Of a stretch of 64,000 bases of DNA, positions 24,950 through 37,900 are shown piece by piece; position 1 is the first letter of the stretch; every line of letters starts with the position of its first letter. The stretch covers positions 79,329,104-79,393,103 of the forward strand of contig NC_034410.1 of the NCBI RefSeq assembly GCF_002078875.1. Reading direction: 5' to 3'. The position numbers were made by a program, and so were the translations under genes. Source of the stretch: Numida meleagris. Taxonomy: Eukaryota; Chordata; Aves; Galliformes; Numididae. The notes under the pieces were generated by a model. It searched no databases. It was not told the DNA's origin and saw nothing but the letters and a program-made list of their open reading frames with translations.

Positions 24950-26151
24950 ACACGAGTGAAAGAAATGTTTGCTTTGCTCAGATGTTTATATTTACAATCT
25001 CAATTCAAATTGCTTTTGCAACAGAAGGTGGCATAGTGAAGAAGAATATGATATTATAATCCCAGTGGACAGAGAATGAGTTGCTGAGCAACCAGACGCA
25101 GCTTCTGACATCTCAAAAGTTGAAAACATCAAGCTACAAACTCAGTTTCCTAATTATGAACAGCAGAGAACTGTTTCTAAAATCTTGGCCACTGTTCTCA
25201 AATGTATTTTACTTCTAAGGAAGACAACGAGTCATCCTTGCAAGTGGCTTCCAAGTTCATGACTGTAGTATACACATGTATATGGAAAATCTGAGAACTA
25301 CAAATTCAAGGACTGAGTCTGGAAATCCAGATGAGTTTACGGTTTAACAATTCTTTGAACAAATGCTGTATGTTAATTATTATTTCAATATAATTTTATT
25401 CATAGGCTTCCTTCAATGCCTTTCCTTAACTTTCACTACTTGAACATTCTGTGGTTCTCGCTGGCAGAATAAAACCTCGGGTATGTTTTCATTACACATT
25501 GTGCCCATGTGATTTAAAGTATTTCAGGGTTGTCTGCAGATAGACATAAATTCAATGGCTTTCAACAGGTCATTCCATTAGAGTATCTCATTCTTTTGAC
25601 ACATTCCTAATATCCTCAATAAATCAGAGGGTATGCATCTTTCAATAACTGAGGTATTCTATTTATATTGGTTTATATTGAAAAGGATGATGAACAGTAC
25701 TGAAACACAACTTCTACTGTGAGAAAGGCATCACTACCAAAGTCAAGAAAATGCTTCTCAAGGCCTAACCTAGGGGCCTGCTGGTTCAGTGGCACTCATC
25801 TTGTTGAGCGCTGCTGGAATTGCAACTATTGCAAGCACAAGATGGGCTGGAACAGGGGAACACACACTATGGGAGGCAGATGCCCCCACAGAAATACAGG
25901 AATACTCCAATACATAAATAAAAAACAACAACAAAACACTCTTATGTGATGGTCTGTAGAAATTTTTAACGAAGCCAGTAAAAATATCTTTTTCTCTGCA
26001 TTTGCAAATTTTAATTTCCTTTCATTTAACAGAAGACATACAGCAAATATTGAAAGTATCTTCTTGAGATAGACAGGAAATCTGGCAAATTTTTAATATG
26101 AGTACTTCAGTACAAGATAGGAAAATCTCATTTGTATTTCTTTACATTAAA

Positions 26152-26330
26152 ATCATAGAATCATAGAATCACTAAGGTTGGAAAAGACCAAAAAGATCAT
26201 CCAGTCCAGTGGTCCGTCTACCACCAACAGTTCTCGCTAAACCATGTCCCTCTAAATGTTCACTGAACACACCTAGTCTTTAAGGTGATTGGTGATCTGC
26301 CCAGTCGGTGACACCACCACCTCCCTGGGC
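26152..26330 (-). mobile_element. CR1 retrotransposon fragment with fold-back at 5' end
   Basis: The plus strand begins aatcatagaatcatagaatc, then aaggttggaaaagaccaaaa and agatcatccagtccagtggt; these are antisense CR1 3' end sequences, including two full terminal octamers. Further on it has caacagttctcgctaaacca and caccaccacctccctgggca. The 3' end is at the low coordinate. The distal end overlaps a perfect inverted repeat (26283-26346), so the upstream boundary is unusual. Confidence 0.93.
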
Positions 26331-26346
26331 AGATCACCAATCACCT
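26283..26346. repeat. perfect 22-base inverted repeat, 20-base loop
   Basis: The arms 26283-26304 and 26325-26346 are exact reverse complements; each contains ggtgattggtgatctgccca or its complement. The right arm starts in the CR1 sequence ctccctgggca and runs into flanking DNA, while the left arm replaces normal CR1 sequence. This suggests a snap-back event at insertion. Confidence 0.95.
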
Positions 26347-29300
26347 CAAAGCTGATCTCATTTAGGCATAAGATTGATCAAAATGAACTGGAGGTAGAGA
26401 GAGCAAAACCTGCCATAAAACCTTGAGAAAGCCTTTTACTGATGCAAATAAGCCTCTTCAACAAATCAGCTATTTCTGGTGATAAACACTTGATAAAACA
26501 CTGGGGGCAAGTGGTCTGATCGAAAGGTGTGACCAAAAATGACAAGTCAACAACTGTCCTCAGCGATCCAAGATTTAAATAAAGAGGAACATATGAAGCA
26601 CAGCAAAATCCACAGAATGTCATGTTTGTTTGTTTGTAGCAACACCCAGGAAATAATGCAAACATCAAAACCCTGTAAATTTCATTTTTAGTGCCTTCTG
26701 AAAATGTGAGGCTAATTCTACACCTGCAGTAAAAGCAACAACACAATTTTAATTTAAACTGTCTTGTCACACTGAAACTGAGATTAAAAATGACAAAACA
26801 AATGCTATGATATTTATGTCTGTCATACTGCCTCACTCTTTACACAGTACAGAAATTTGACCGGCTAATAACAAATCTCAAATGCCTCCTGCTACATCTA
26901 CATACTATATGAAAGGTTTCTGGTTCTGAAAATCCCAGCAGCTGCACAGTACCCAGCTCCTTTATCACAGTCTACAAATTTTGTTTTCTGGCTTCTGCAG
27001 TTGACATTAGAGCTATTAAAAAGACAGAGGCACTGAAGAGTTCTCTTCTAATTCTGAAGTTGCCTCCAAAAAGCCTCATGATTTTGCTCTGAATAAAGCA
27101 CTCAATTTCATAGAAAAGGCTCTTACAGAAAGCCCCTGAAGGCCTTATTTATCATCTCCCTTCACTCCAACTTCTTTACTTTTCCATAGATGTTAAAAAA
27201 GTAATTATTCCCATAAACTTATTTGCCAGTGTACAATATTCTCCATCTCCAAAAGATTTAAATACTCAGTTGTACAATCCTTCCATGACATGACCTGAAC
27301 TACAATTCTTTCTCTATTTAAGTGAGGTCACTGAATAAGATGTGCTTAATTCTGTCAGATTTTATGTGCAGATTCTCTCGACGTGCTCTACACTGGAATA
27401 CTCATACAGATTTTATCTCATGTATTTTGTCTAAATGTCGTGTGCTTTTTGTGTTGATGACTCATTTTATACTCTGCCTACCATAAGGTGACCCCAGGTT
27501 TTGCTAGCACATCCTTGGAAATGCTGTGACAGTGAACAGAGAATGTTAGTAAAGGAGTTTCATCTTTTGTTCACCCCCATACACTGTACTACGCTACATA
27601 TCTGAACAGTTTGGGCTTCAAGTTGCAGCTTACCAAGGAAGGGACCTCCTTGCTCCTACAGCAAGGCATCTTACTTTTTGGATATCCTATTGGAAATGTT
27701 ACCGTACCTTGATCTTTCGAAGAATACTTTTTCAAGTGGCTTCCCTTTATTCTAAATTGCATCACTCGGGGGATGTTTACAAAAAGGGAGTAAAAATAGT
27801 TTGCAAGGAATAAATCTATGTACTCCTTTCTTTGACTCTGCCTTCCCATGTGAAATACTTGGTGCATGCTCAGCAGACTCTGAAACATTGCTCAATTGAC
27901 TTGATAGAAGAGATTTAAAACACTTACAAAGAAAATACTATCTCACAATAGACACTGAAATAGGAAAACTAAACACTGAATACCAAAACTAATGATGCTA
28001 CACTATAAAGTAATTAGAGTTACTGCCGGGGTCTTACCCTCAAGGAGGTAAATTACTGTATGCCCCACAGAAACAAAACTTGCACTATAGTATGATTATA
28101 TGCAGCGACTCACCTACTCAGAAAAATGAGCAGAGAAAATCTAAATTTAAAAGCCTAAACATCCCTTTGTACACGTGGAAATTTCTGATTACAGTTACTA
28201 GGTAGGGAGATGAGATGTATACTCCTAAAGCAACATCTATGCTGTAAAGGAAATGGAATGCCCTAGAGCTTAACAAAGGGTTAAAAATAATGTGCTTGTT
28301 GGGTTGGAAGGTCAAACTGTGCGTCTCCATAACACCTACAATATTTGCTTTTCTACACAGCTTTATGGAAGGAGATAGTTTGAAAAGAAAAATGCTTCTG
28401 AAAGTTCAGAATACCACAGTTTTCATTTTCTATTGACGTGCTAGTTTCACTGGAAATAAACACGTTCCCCTTTTGCAGGATCTTCCTGTTAGTAACAGTT
28501 GCACATAAATAAAGTTTTCTAAACAAACATCTTATCTTTTTATGGAAGGAAGTCCATTAATAAGGAATTGACGTCCTTCCCTGAAAAAAAAAGATCAGTG
28601 CTAATTCTTTCCCATAAACTAAAGAAATAAACTTACACCCTGAGAATTTTTACTCTATTTTCACAGCAAACTGGATAGTCTGCACGTAGATAAAAAAGAA
28701 CTGTTTAGGCTTTCATATAAACAATATTCCTGTTGCTACCTTGCCACATAATACATAATTAACCTCTTTGCTCAGTTTTTGATTGCTTCATGGAACCTAT
28801 GCTCCATTGCAACCGTATTCCACATGCTCTTGTTTGACCTACAGTGAAGCTAGAAGCTTTGGAAGCACAAATTCAGTTTACTATTTTTACACGGGCAATT
28901 ATTTTCATAAAGACGTCCTTTATCCCCCAAAATGCAGACAAAGTAACTCTAACAACTGTGTTATACTTTTTACCATACTGTTCACTGGCTTTGTTGGCTC
29001 AACAAGACACTTGTATTGCCCAAAACTCTCAGTGGAACATCCTCTGACGCAACCTTCACCACTTTCCCTTCAAAATAGCTTTTCTTTTAGACTGTAAGAA
29101 TTTGAAATTGACAATACTGTACGCAACTTTTGACAAATACTTTTTTTTTTCCCAAATGGCTTCAAAAATCCAGCACTTTTATCTACCTGCAACAATGCTG
29201 AAAATATAAATGTTAGTATTAAAAAGAGATTAGCTTCTCACTGGTTTTGTGCAAAAGAATTTAAAATGTCAGTGTCACACTACATGCAAATAAGTCTAAC

Positions 29301-30641
29301 AGAACGGTAGAATAATGTGGTTACCTTAAAATTTTTAAGTGCTTTAAGTGCCATAACATTTTCATACAAAAACATCTATTTATATTGAACACAGTGAACA
29401 CTTAAATCCAGGGGACACAATAAACCTCATCACAGTATCTACAGTAGGAATTTCAAAAGGAAATTTTTAAAAAAGGAAGCGCACTAAAAGTTGCAAGATA
29501 ATATAATTGTTTCTCTTGACCCATGTCTGCAAAAGGAGTGTTGTATCAGTGCCATCTATGGATATTTTGAAAGATGAAGCATTTTCACATCCTTTCACAT
29601 CATGCTTTTGCCTAACATAACCATTGGAAAATAAGACCCCATGATCCTTTACCAAGTAAACTTTGCTTACACAATGATTCACTGGAGAAGGCACTCAAGG
29701 TGTGTCTAACACAGGTAAATAAAAGAGTGACAAGGAGTGAAACTGAGCATTATACTCCTCCTCATTAACTGCACTGAATTTAAAGATTCTTTCCTGACTC
29801 CATTTTAGATTAACAGTCCACTTTCCAAAGATAAACCTGCTATAGATAAGACAAACCCTAAGCAGACCAAATCCAGTCTCATTACATGACCTTGAAGGTA
29901 CTGGTCCCTTACATTCATACATTTGGCATCCATATTTAGTTTTGTACACTGACTTTTACAGTTCACATTTAGAATAATGTCTTTGTTGATGGTGGATGCA
30001 AAAAAATGTGCTTGTGCAGGTTCAGTAAGTCTTTTCCACTTAACTCCATTCTTTTCAAAGGGTTAGGTCCTCAGGAAGGTTTTTCTCCTCAATTTCTATT
30101 TAATTCAGGCTGATTATGTCATGGAACAGTGATCATTTTTAAAACAGAGCATTGCTTTAACAGATCTCATGGCACAATTGGGAAAACAAGGTAGATCTTC
30201 TAGTATCCAGCACAGGAAACAAGGATGTAGGCAACATCTTGACAAGTATTTGAGGAAAAAGCATGTTAAGGATTTTCCTTAGAACACTCATCTAATTTCC
30301 CAGACTATCCTGGCCAATAAAGGATAGCCACTCTATATAATTACCAGCTTTTCTATCCTTATTTTTAATTCACTCTCCTTCTTTCAGCATAATGCTTCTC
30401 AAAACTTTTCCCATTTAGAAAAAATTCTTAACAGAGGAAAGCTTGAGGCAGTCTCAAGAAAGCCCAGTAAATAAGTACAAAACTCCAAGACTTTTAATGA
30501 CTTTATTTTGTAAGATCAATAGTTTCAGTGTGCAGTACTTAGTTAGTCAAAATGTCTGTGAATGACTCTAGCTGTGATGAATGAACTAATGGTAGCAAGC
30601 ATATTCAGCAAAGAAATCCATTTCTGTGGTGTCACTGTTAC

Positions 30642-30836
30642 CTGTACTGCTGTCTTCTCCGGTCCACTCATCTCCATAGTCTGCAATGGAGGTGTCAAAA
30701 CTGGTGGAGGAGGCGCTCTGCGCTTTTTCACTTCTGGGTTTGCTGTCATTCCTGAGATATTACCAAGGGACAGCGATGGGCCCAGGGTACTGGAACGGGA
30801 ATTCACTGAAGGGGAGTTTGGTGCTGTGGAAAAACC
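30642..30836 (-). CDS. COBL: COBL exon, first KRRAP motif
   Basis: This exon is 195 bases, exactly 65 codons, phase 0 to phase 0. The acceptor is CCATTTACAG and the donor CAG|GTAACA. It encodes [60 protein letters not shown] and KTAVQ. Mammalian COBL has [20 protein letters not shown] and [20 protein letters not shown] here, so identity is unmistakable. The KKRRAPPPP motif is one of the repeated KRRAP motifs reported to bind the SH3 domain of syndapin/PACSIN (family knowledge). It lies alone between introns of 21 and 23 kb, and it could be skipped in frame, removing one motif. Confidence 0.96.
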
Positions 30837-33800
30837 CTGTAAATGGATTAACATTTTGGATTAACATCACTTTTTAAAAACAACGGGAGAGAAAGAAGAA
30901 AAACAACACACATCTGGTTACTGTTTAAACAATGATATGAATAGTCATGTGTGTTCATCTGCCAAACTTGCTAAATTGCAAACTGTAACTTTTGGACACT
31001 TCTAAAGGTCAAATGGAACAAAGCCTACAAGCAGTACGAATGTCAGAAGGCACTACAAGCATCTACTGCAATGTAATGTTACAGTTGATGGGAATACTGC
31101 TACTGTTCACTATTTAAAATACACCATATAGATACGGTTATCTAAATGCATTTTCAGTTTTATTTGAATTACAAGTAATACACATTTCTGAAAGCAACCT
31201 TTACTCTTAATTGGAAACACTGTATTAATTGTATGCTGCCTGTATCCCAAGCTTGCCTATTTTATTAGTAGTTGTCCACAGATTTACATAAGAGAAACCC
31301 TGCTACCATAAAACTATTTTCAATTTATATGCATAATCAAGTGTAAACATTTACAATCTACTAACACCAATCAATGAATATGCTCAGAAGACGTCCCACT
31401 ACAGGCATGACGTTGCATTTAAACAGGCTCAGAAGAAAAGTAGAAACTATTTCAGTAATTCCTTAATATTAAAAATTACTTCAGTTCTCATTCAAAACTT
31501 ATTAAAATCAAGGGAATAATTTTCACCGATTTCTGACCAAGACCTTTATACATTTTTATATTAATATTCATTCAGAAATTTGTGCAGTCATACAGTAGTA
31601 AGTCTACTAACAGGAAAAGACTAGGACTCGAGATTGCAAGAAAACGTTGATTCTTATTTTAGTTTTACACTTAAACCCAACTTTAAAATTATAGTTCTGA
31701 AACTGCTAATTATGATCTTTCAAATATGTCTCTCTCAAAACCTGTTAGTCATTTTTTGCTATATTTATTAGGAGAAGCTTCCATACTAAATGGAAGATAA
31801 CTTTTTAATTCAGTTATGAAATAGTTACTTCTTCTGAAAAATGGCTTCTGTGAACCATTACTGATATCAATCCACCTACTCTGGAAGTGAAGGACCATGG
31901 TTGCTAATACTCTTCTCATCATAACAGAACATGGTACTCCATGTGCAAAACTCACCACTCAGTACATAAAGCTTTCAGGCAGAATTTTGACCGAGGCCAC
32001 AGAACGCATACTGGCACAAAACTACAACTCACCAGGAATCTGAGTATTTTCCAAATATAAGAAGTAGTTCTTCCAACCTAAGTTCTAGTCCAGGAAGGCG
32101 GGAAAGTGTTCTGCCTCTATTGCTTTATTATTGTGGGGGATATCTGCGATTTCTGGAGGACTGTAACTGGCAAGGAATTTGTTCACAATTTTGTATGATA
32201 ATTTCTTTCTACAGGGGTTAACAGCAATCTTCGCTAAAAGTTAGAAACAAGCTCATAAAGACAATTCATTTAGTTTTAGTACTTTTGAGGAAGCACTTAC
32301 GAAGCATAAAAAGCTAAAAAAATATAACAGTGAAAAAATAAACACATACAATACAGGTTCCTGACTGCCTAGCAAGATTCTGTATTTTGCAGATTCCTAT
32401 GAAAGCAACTGAAAGTGGTAAAGCAGATAGCAAACTGATTTGCATCCTATCCTGCATTTGCCATGGATGCGACTTGAAGCTAATATCTGGACTCTTTTGT
32501 TATCTTTTGCTTTGCATGCTGCACAGACTTCATGCCAGAATAAAGCAATTTAGCACAAACACAGCATGGTACCAGACCGCTCTGATCAACTAAAGTTTTA
32601 TTAAAGAATTAAAGCAGTATTTGCTGTGTCTTTTTCATCACTTTTCTCTGAACTTACTATCATCCATTGTTTCTAAACCTTTCTAGCAAATAAAAAAGCT
32701 CAAAGTGGAAGTTGGGGTTTGAAAGACTGGGTCTTTCTTAGATCTGTATCTTATGCAGAGGGAAAAATAACAACTTCATCTAAACCTGCAAGGTTTTAAG
32801 TTCATCTCAGTGCATAATGCACCTAGTTCTATAAAAGAAACTTTTATTTTCCATTGAAGAAATGATCAAGTTCACAGGGTGAAATAAACAGTAGTCTCCA
32901 TTTCCCACATACTTACAAAATCATTTTAAAGTCTACTCTACAGGCTATGATTTTGGGATGGTTTTAATTCTTTTTTTCTATTCACTGCATCAGAAAGATG
33001 AGAAATTTTGTTCACATATTTACAGATACATAAAAACTACAAATAGCTTCTCTCTCAGCATTAAAAATACAGGTTACTGACAAGAACATGGGATGTATCA
33101 TAGGTGGAGAGAAAACAAAGCTCATGTATTGCAGACAATATAGTTGCATGGAGAAGTCAGCCCTTATAATCTGTCTCACTTGACAGCAACAGGTTGCGGT
33201 AAATGTTCTGCTGAGAATCAAATTCAGTTCCTACAGTGTGAGTGTTTTGTAACTACACTGCAGAACAAAAAAAGAAAACAGAAAAAAAAAAGGTCATTGG
33301 ATTATGTAAAGAGTTTTTCAAAATGTCTCAACTTGTAAAACAGAGTAATTACACTAGCATTACAGCACTTTGCTAGCAGTTCCAACGATTAAGTAATGCA
33401 AACCAGCAAGAAAAAAAGAGTTTCCTCTCCTTTTTTTTTTTCTTCTGAATTAAGCTGAAGAAAACCCATCATAAACACAGTTGCACCAGCACAGGTCCCC
33501 AGTAAATCTGGACTCTAGCTGAGCAAGAGTCTTGAACAGCTCCTGTAGTACAACTACAGACTGAAGTTCATTTCAGTTCCGTAAGATAAAAGTTGGAAGG
33601 AAGCAAGAAACAGTTTGCAGACCCTATGATAGAGTACCATCAGGTTTCATGTATACCCTGCTTAGTGTTGTATTTGCCATCTAGTTTCTTTCCTGCTCCT
33701 TAAAGTTCTGAAATATGAGGGACCTTCTTTTTTCTTAATGTACCTGCCTCTTTGGGGATAAACAGTTTATTTTCAAAGTGTTACCCCACATCTTGAATTT

Positions 33801-34940
33801 AGCTTTCAAAGACCTTTTGGACGGCCAGAGGACTGTTTAAAAACACAGTTGCATAAAGGCTCAGAGTAATTTGGTGGTTTAGGCAAACCAGCCCCATTTT
33901 CAGAAGAAGTCCACTTTCCACAAGATGAAGAAATTCCACAGCCCATGGAACTCAATTCAAGTGTTATAAAATGCTTTTTCCCAACGATTTCCTTTTAAAG
34001 GATGAACTTAAGCTCTGACATCTTACAGGTATTCAGGAAAATTTTAATTATCATATTAATAAAATAATGAGAGATTAATCTATTAAAATTTATTAAAATA
34101 AGTTGTGCTGTTGTGGGAATCCCTTTTTACAAAAAAAATCTATAAAAATGGAAGTCTGTTTCTGTTTGCTTTCAAAAGATATCCTTGATACACAGCTCTC
34201 TTACCAAAAGCCCCGTTACTAGCATTTCCTTGATTTTCTGATGACACTAAGTGGCATTTAAAGGTCAGCAAGGAAGAGGCTGTAGCTTGCCTGTGAGAGT
34301 GATCTGACTTCCCGTTCCCTGTCCACACCGGACAATAAAAATTTTTCAAAATGTCAAGTTCCTTTCTTGTGAGGCCTTTCTTCCACAGCTCTTTGCCAAA
34401 ACTCACATATTTGAGCTCTCAGTCTTGTTATGCAACTTCCTTCTGAGAAGTTTTTAAATCAAAGGTAATCAATTGGGTTGTTTTTTAGCACTTAATGTAC
34501 CAGATGCATCAGCAAAAAATAGTTCTTTGGGTTTTTGTTCAAAAAAAAGGGACAAAATAAAATATCATACAGGAAATTATTAGGTTTGAAAGTGTAATGT
34601 GAGTAAATATGAAAAACACAATCTAGAGTAGGCATGCAAGTCCAGTTACACAGTGACAACAAGAGTATTTATAGCTGTTAGACATTTAAACTCCAATAAT
34701 GCAAACTCTTATTGATTTGCTGAATGACACTGCAACTGGTTACAACTGGTCATTTAAAACGACAGACATGTTAGGTCAGATCTACTGCACACATTAAAAG
34801 TCGGAGGCTGCTTGTCTTGAGATGATAGTGAAATTCTTTATATTAGCATTAAATTTAACAACACCAAAATTGAATCCAAGCTCCTGATTCAAAACCAAAG
34901 CAAAATACTGTGGTCACAAGATTGCTTGGAGCAACGTTGG

Positions 34941-34965
34941 TTTTTTTTTTTTTTTTTTTTTTTTT
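34941..34965 (+). repeat. T25 homopolymer
   Basis: Twenty-five consecutive T followed by a T-rich tail (gttgctgtttttttgttttt). The COBL pre-mRNA would carry a poly(A)-like run here. Confidence 0.95.
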
Positions 34966-37900
34966 GTTGCTGTTTTTTTGTTTTTTTAATAAACTGTGAC
35001 TTCTCAAATCTTCCTTTTTAACTGGCAACACTGAATTTGTTTTTTGTACTCTGTGATGTACTTGTGACTATCATTATGGTATTTGCATGCAGTCTGCAGC
35101 CAGAAAGGAAAAAATACATGCTTCCTTGCTCCAATTTTTTTTAAAAATGCATTCTAGTGCAATTTACTCATGTTGGCTTATCATTCCATCCCCTCTTTAT
35201 ATTGGCAGGAAATAATCTGGTCACTCATCACAGTACTAAAAGAGAAAGGCAACTATTCGATTTCCACTGCAGTAACTCATATAGGCAGAATGATGTTGAT
35301 TTTATGTATCTGATGAAGTTTTCAAGGTCTTCTTGTCAAATTTGAGTTATGTTTTGAAAGCTGTACACCTCCAACCCCATTTTATCCTAATCTAAGTCTA
35401 TTTTAGTGTCAAGCTAGCAATTCCAGATCCTGCGGTCAGGGCTCAAGTGGTGGACATCAGAACTCAGAATCAGAAATGCCTGAAGATGTTCTCCCTCCTG
35501 TGCCCTGCCAGTTCTCCCTCACCATGGTTGACCACACTCCTCTCATTTTAGTAGCAATTTTTTGACTAGAAACCCCAGTGATGCCAGGCGCAAGCAAGAG
35601 CACTCCTGTACAAACTCATCATCTCCCAGCAGCGAAGTAGCATTACCTACCTGCCCCTACAGAGGTTACTAAAATCTTCCTGGGAAAGAAGTATACACTA
35701 TTTGCAATTACTCTGTTTTATTCCTAAACTATCCTTATCTTAATGTATTTTTTCATCATAATTTAACTAAAATCTCCCTTCCAAGAAATTTATTTGATTC
35801 TTTCCTCTCCTCACCTTGGTAAGGTCACTCAATGTAAAATATCCCTATGCTTCTACAGCTAGAAGTGCGTCCTCTATCTAACTACACATTTCAATCACTG
35901 CAGTAACCCGCAAGCATGCACCCATCAAGCTCAGGAAGGTGGTAACAGGAAGGAAACAACACATCATCAATTCAGAGCTCTCAGCACTAACATGTCAACT
36001 ACAATTCAGTAAAGTGAAATGAACTTGCTACAGACCTTTCTCAGGCTCATTTTGTTTAGTTACTGTCACTGTGTGTCCTGTGAAGGATGAAAAATTGTTT
36101 TATTGAAATCTGAAGCTAATTAGCCACAAATGAAAGAAACTTAGGTTGCTGAAGGTTCTTTTCTAAACAAATGTGATTGGTATAGGAATTAGGTGAATGT
36201 TCAAAAAAGCAAGCTTCAGCTCATAACCACACAAGCTGATATATTTTCCACTTAATGTTCCATGTACAAAGTACTTTCTGTCTTCCACCAGATTCTCAAT
36301 TTCCAGAAATACAGCTAAAAATCTGTGAAACATGAAGCTCTTCAAAGATATTTCAACACTGGTATAAATCTAATGACATCCATGAAAGCCACAAGCTTCA
36401 GCATACACGTGTTACTTGCATGTCCAATCCCATGAAATGCCAAAGCAAAATGAGGGTGACATACAGATCACAGAGAAATCAGACACGTTTATGCACAAGC
36501 TTCCAGAACACGTCAAATTCCATCACACCCTCATTGTGCTATGTTCTTGATACAATCAGGCTAAACACTTTTTTTCTTCTGGATGACAGATGTATTTTAA
36601 ATATCTCTAAAATGTAAATATTCTTGGTTTTTGAGACGTAAATCCCAGTAAGAAGACAAAATCCTCATTAAACATAGCACAGAAAACACTTCTGCAATGG
36701 ATATTTTCTATGGCACGCGGTAGTTTCATACAAACCTTACTGTTTATCACACTGGTAGGAGGTAGGACTGCAGGCTGCAGACACACTATGAAGTGAATCT
36801 GCAAGTCAAGCTGAACCACAGATGAAGATCTGTGCTGCTGGCAGGTGCTTAGAATAAGGTTTCCTTGCATTTCATAAGTGTGAAACGATTGATTTTCACT
36901 TTCAGAAGTGCATAGAAAACTCTCTGTCTCATTTGTTACAATAGTGTCTTTTTTTTTTTTTTAATATTACTTTGGGAACACACCAGAATCTGTATCTAAA
37001 ATGTACCCTTTCAGAGATGATTTATATCTTCCAGGTTAGGCCACTAGAAACTTATGTTCCATAAGTCCAATCCCTTTGTCACAGCACACTGTCAAAATGT
37101 GTCAGCCTATAAAAAAAAAGATTGTATTTTGAAAACAAGTTTTTCATAACTGTCAAAAATATGAATATGTAAAGGCAATATGGGGGGAAAGATTAAATTC
37201 AAAATATTTTCACAAGGGAGCATCTAACAGAAGTGTCAGCAAATTCAGCTATTCACTTTATTTATCATATTTTTAGATAGTTACATGCATATGCACTAAA
37301 TAAGAATATAATTACCTGATTGTGCAATGACAGATACACAACAAAAAGAAAAATGTTGTCATGTTCTATGCCAGTCAAAAAAACAACAACTACAAAACAC
37401 AAAATCAAACAGAAGATTATAAAGAAAAAGGAAGATTTATCTATTCTAGATGAAATGTATCATCAAACAGAGATGAGAGATGGGCTTGCAATGAGAGAAG
37501 TAGAGGGAGTTCAATGAATTATAATATTACACAGGGAAAAATGTAGAAAACACTGCAACTCTCTTCTCGATATCCATACAAGTGGTACAAAAGAAGAAAA
37601 GAAAGAATTCTGAAAGAATAGAAGAAGAAAGGAGAACGGCAACAAAATGATGGTGGTTATGGAGAAAAATGAAGTGGATACATTCACCAGATTTGACCAG
37701 GAAGGAAGCCTTTGCAGAAATGCAAAGATAATAATCTGGAAAAAGGCAGAAGAAAAGCAGAAGACTTCAGTAAATGCTATGATAAGCTCAGGCACTTATG
37801 CACAACAGAAACCATATTCTGCCAGAAAATGCAATGGTTGTTTATGTGCTAGTCCAGAAAGATGGCAAAGTGTACGCTCAGTTGTTTGTGTGATGATGGT

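Larger units (their letters stand above)
7341..30641 (-). other. COBL: COBL 23 kb intron
   Basis: An intron of 23,301 bases between the two KRRAP exons, phase 0. It holds nearly all of the window's recognisable repeats: CR1 pieces at 10641, 11348 and 26152, an ancient CR1-like remnant near 20800-21190, the mariner at 21646-22831, a TTGG microsatellite and a G10 tract. Between these I see only AT-rich unique sequence. The block around 18720-19330 has the look of constrained non-coding DNA, though this is an impression only. Confidence 0.85.

Noticed and set aside
26378..26836. 152-codon minus-strand open frame
   Set aside because: Cysteine- and phenylalanine-rich without any motif I recognise; no splice context. 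Could be an old repeat but nothing supports a gene.
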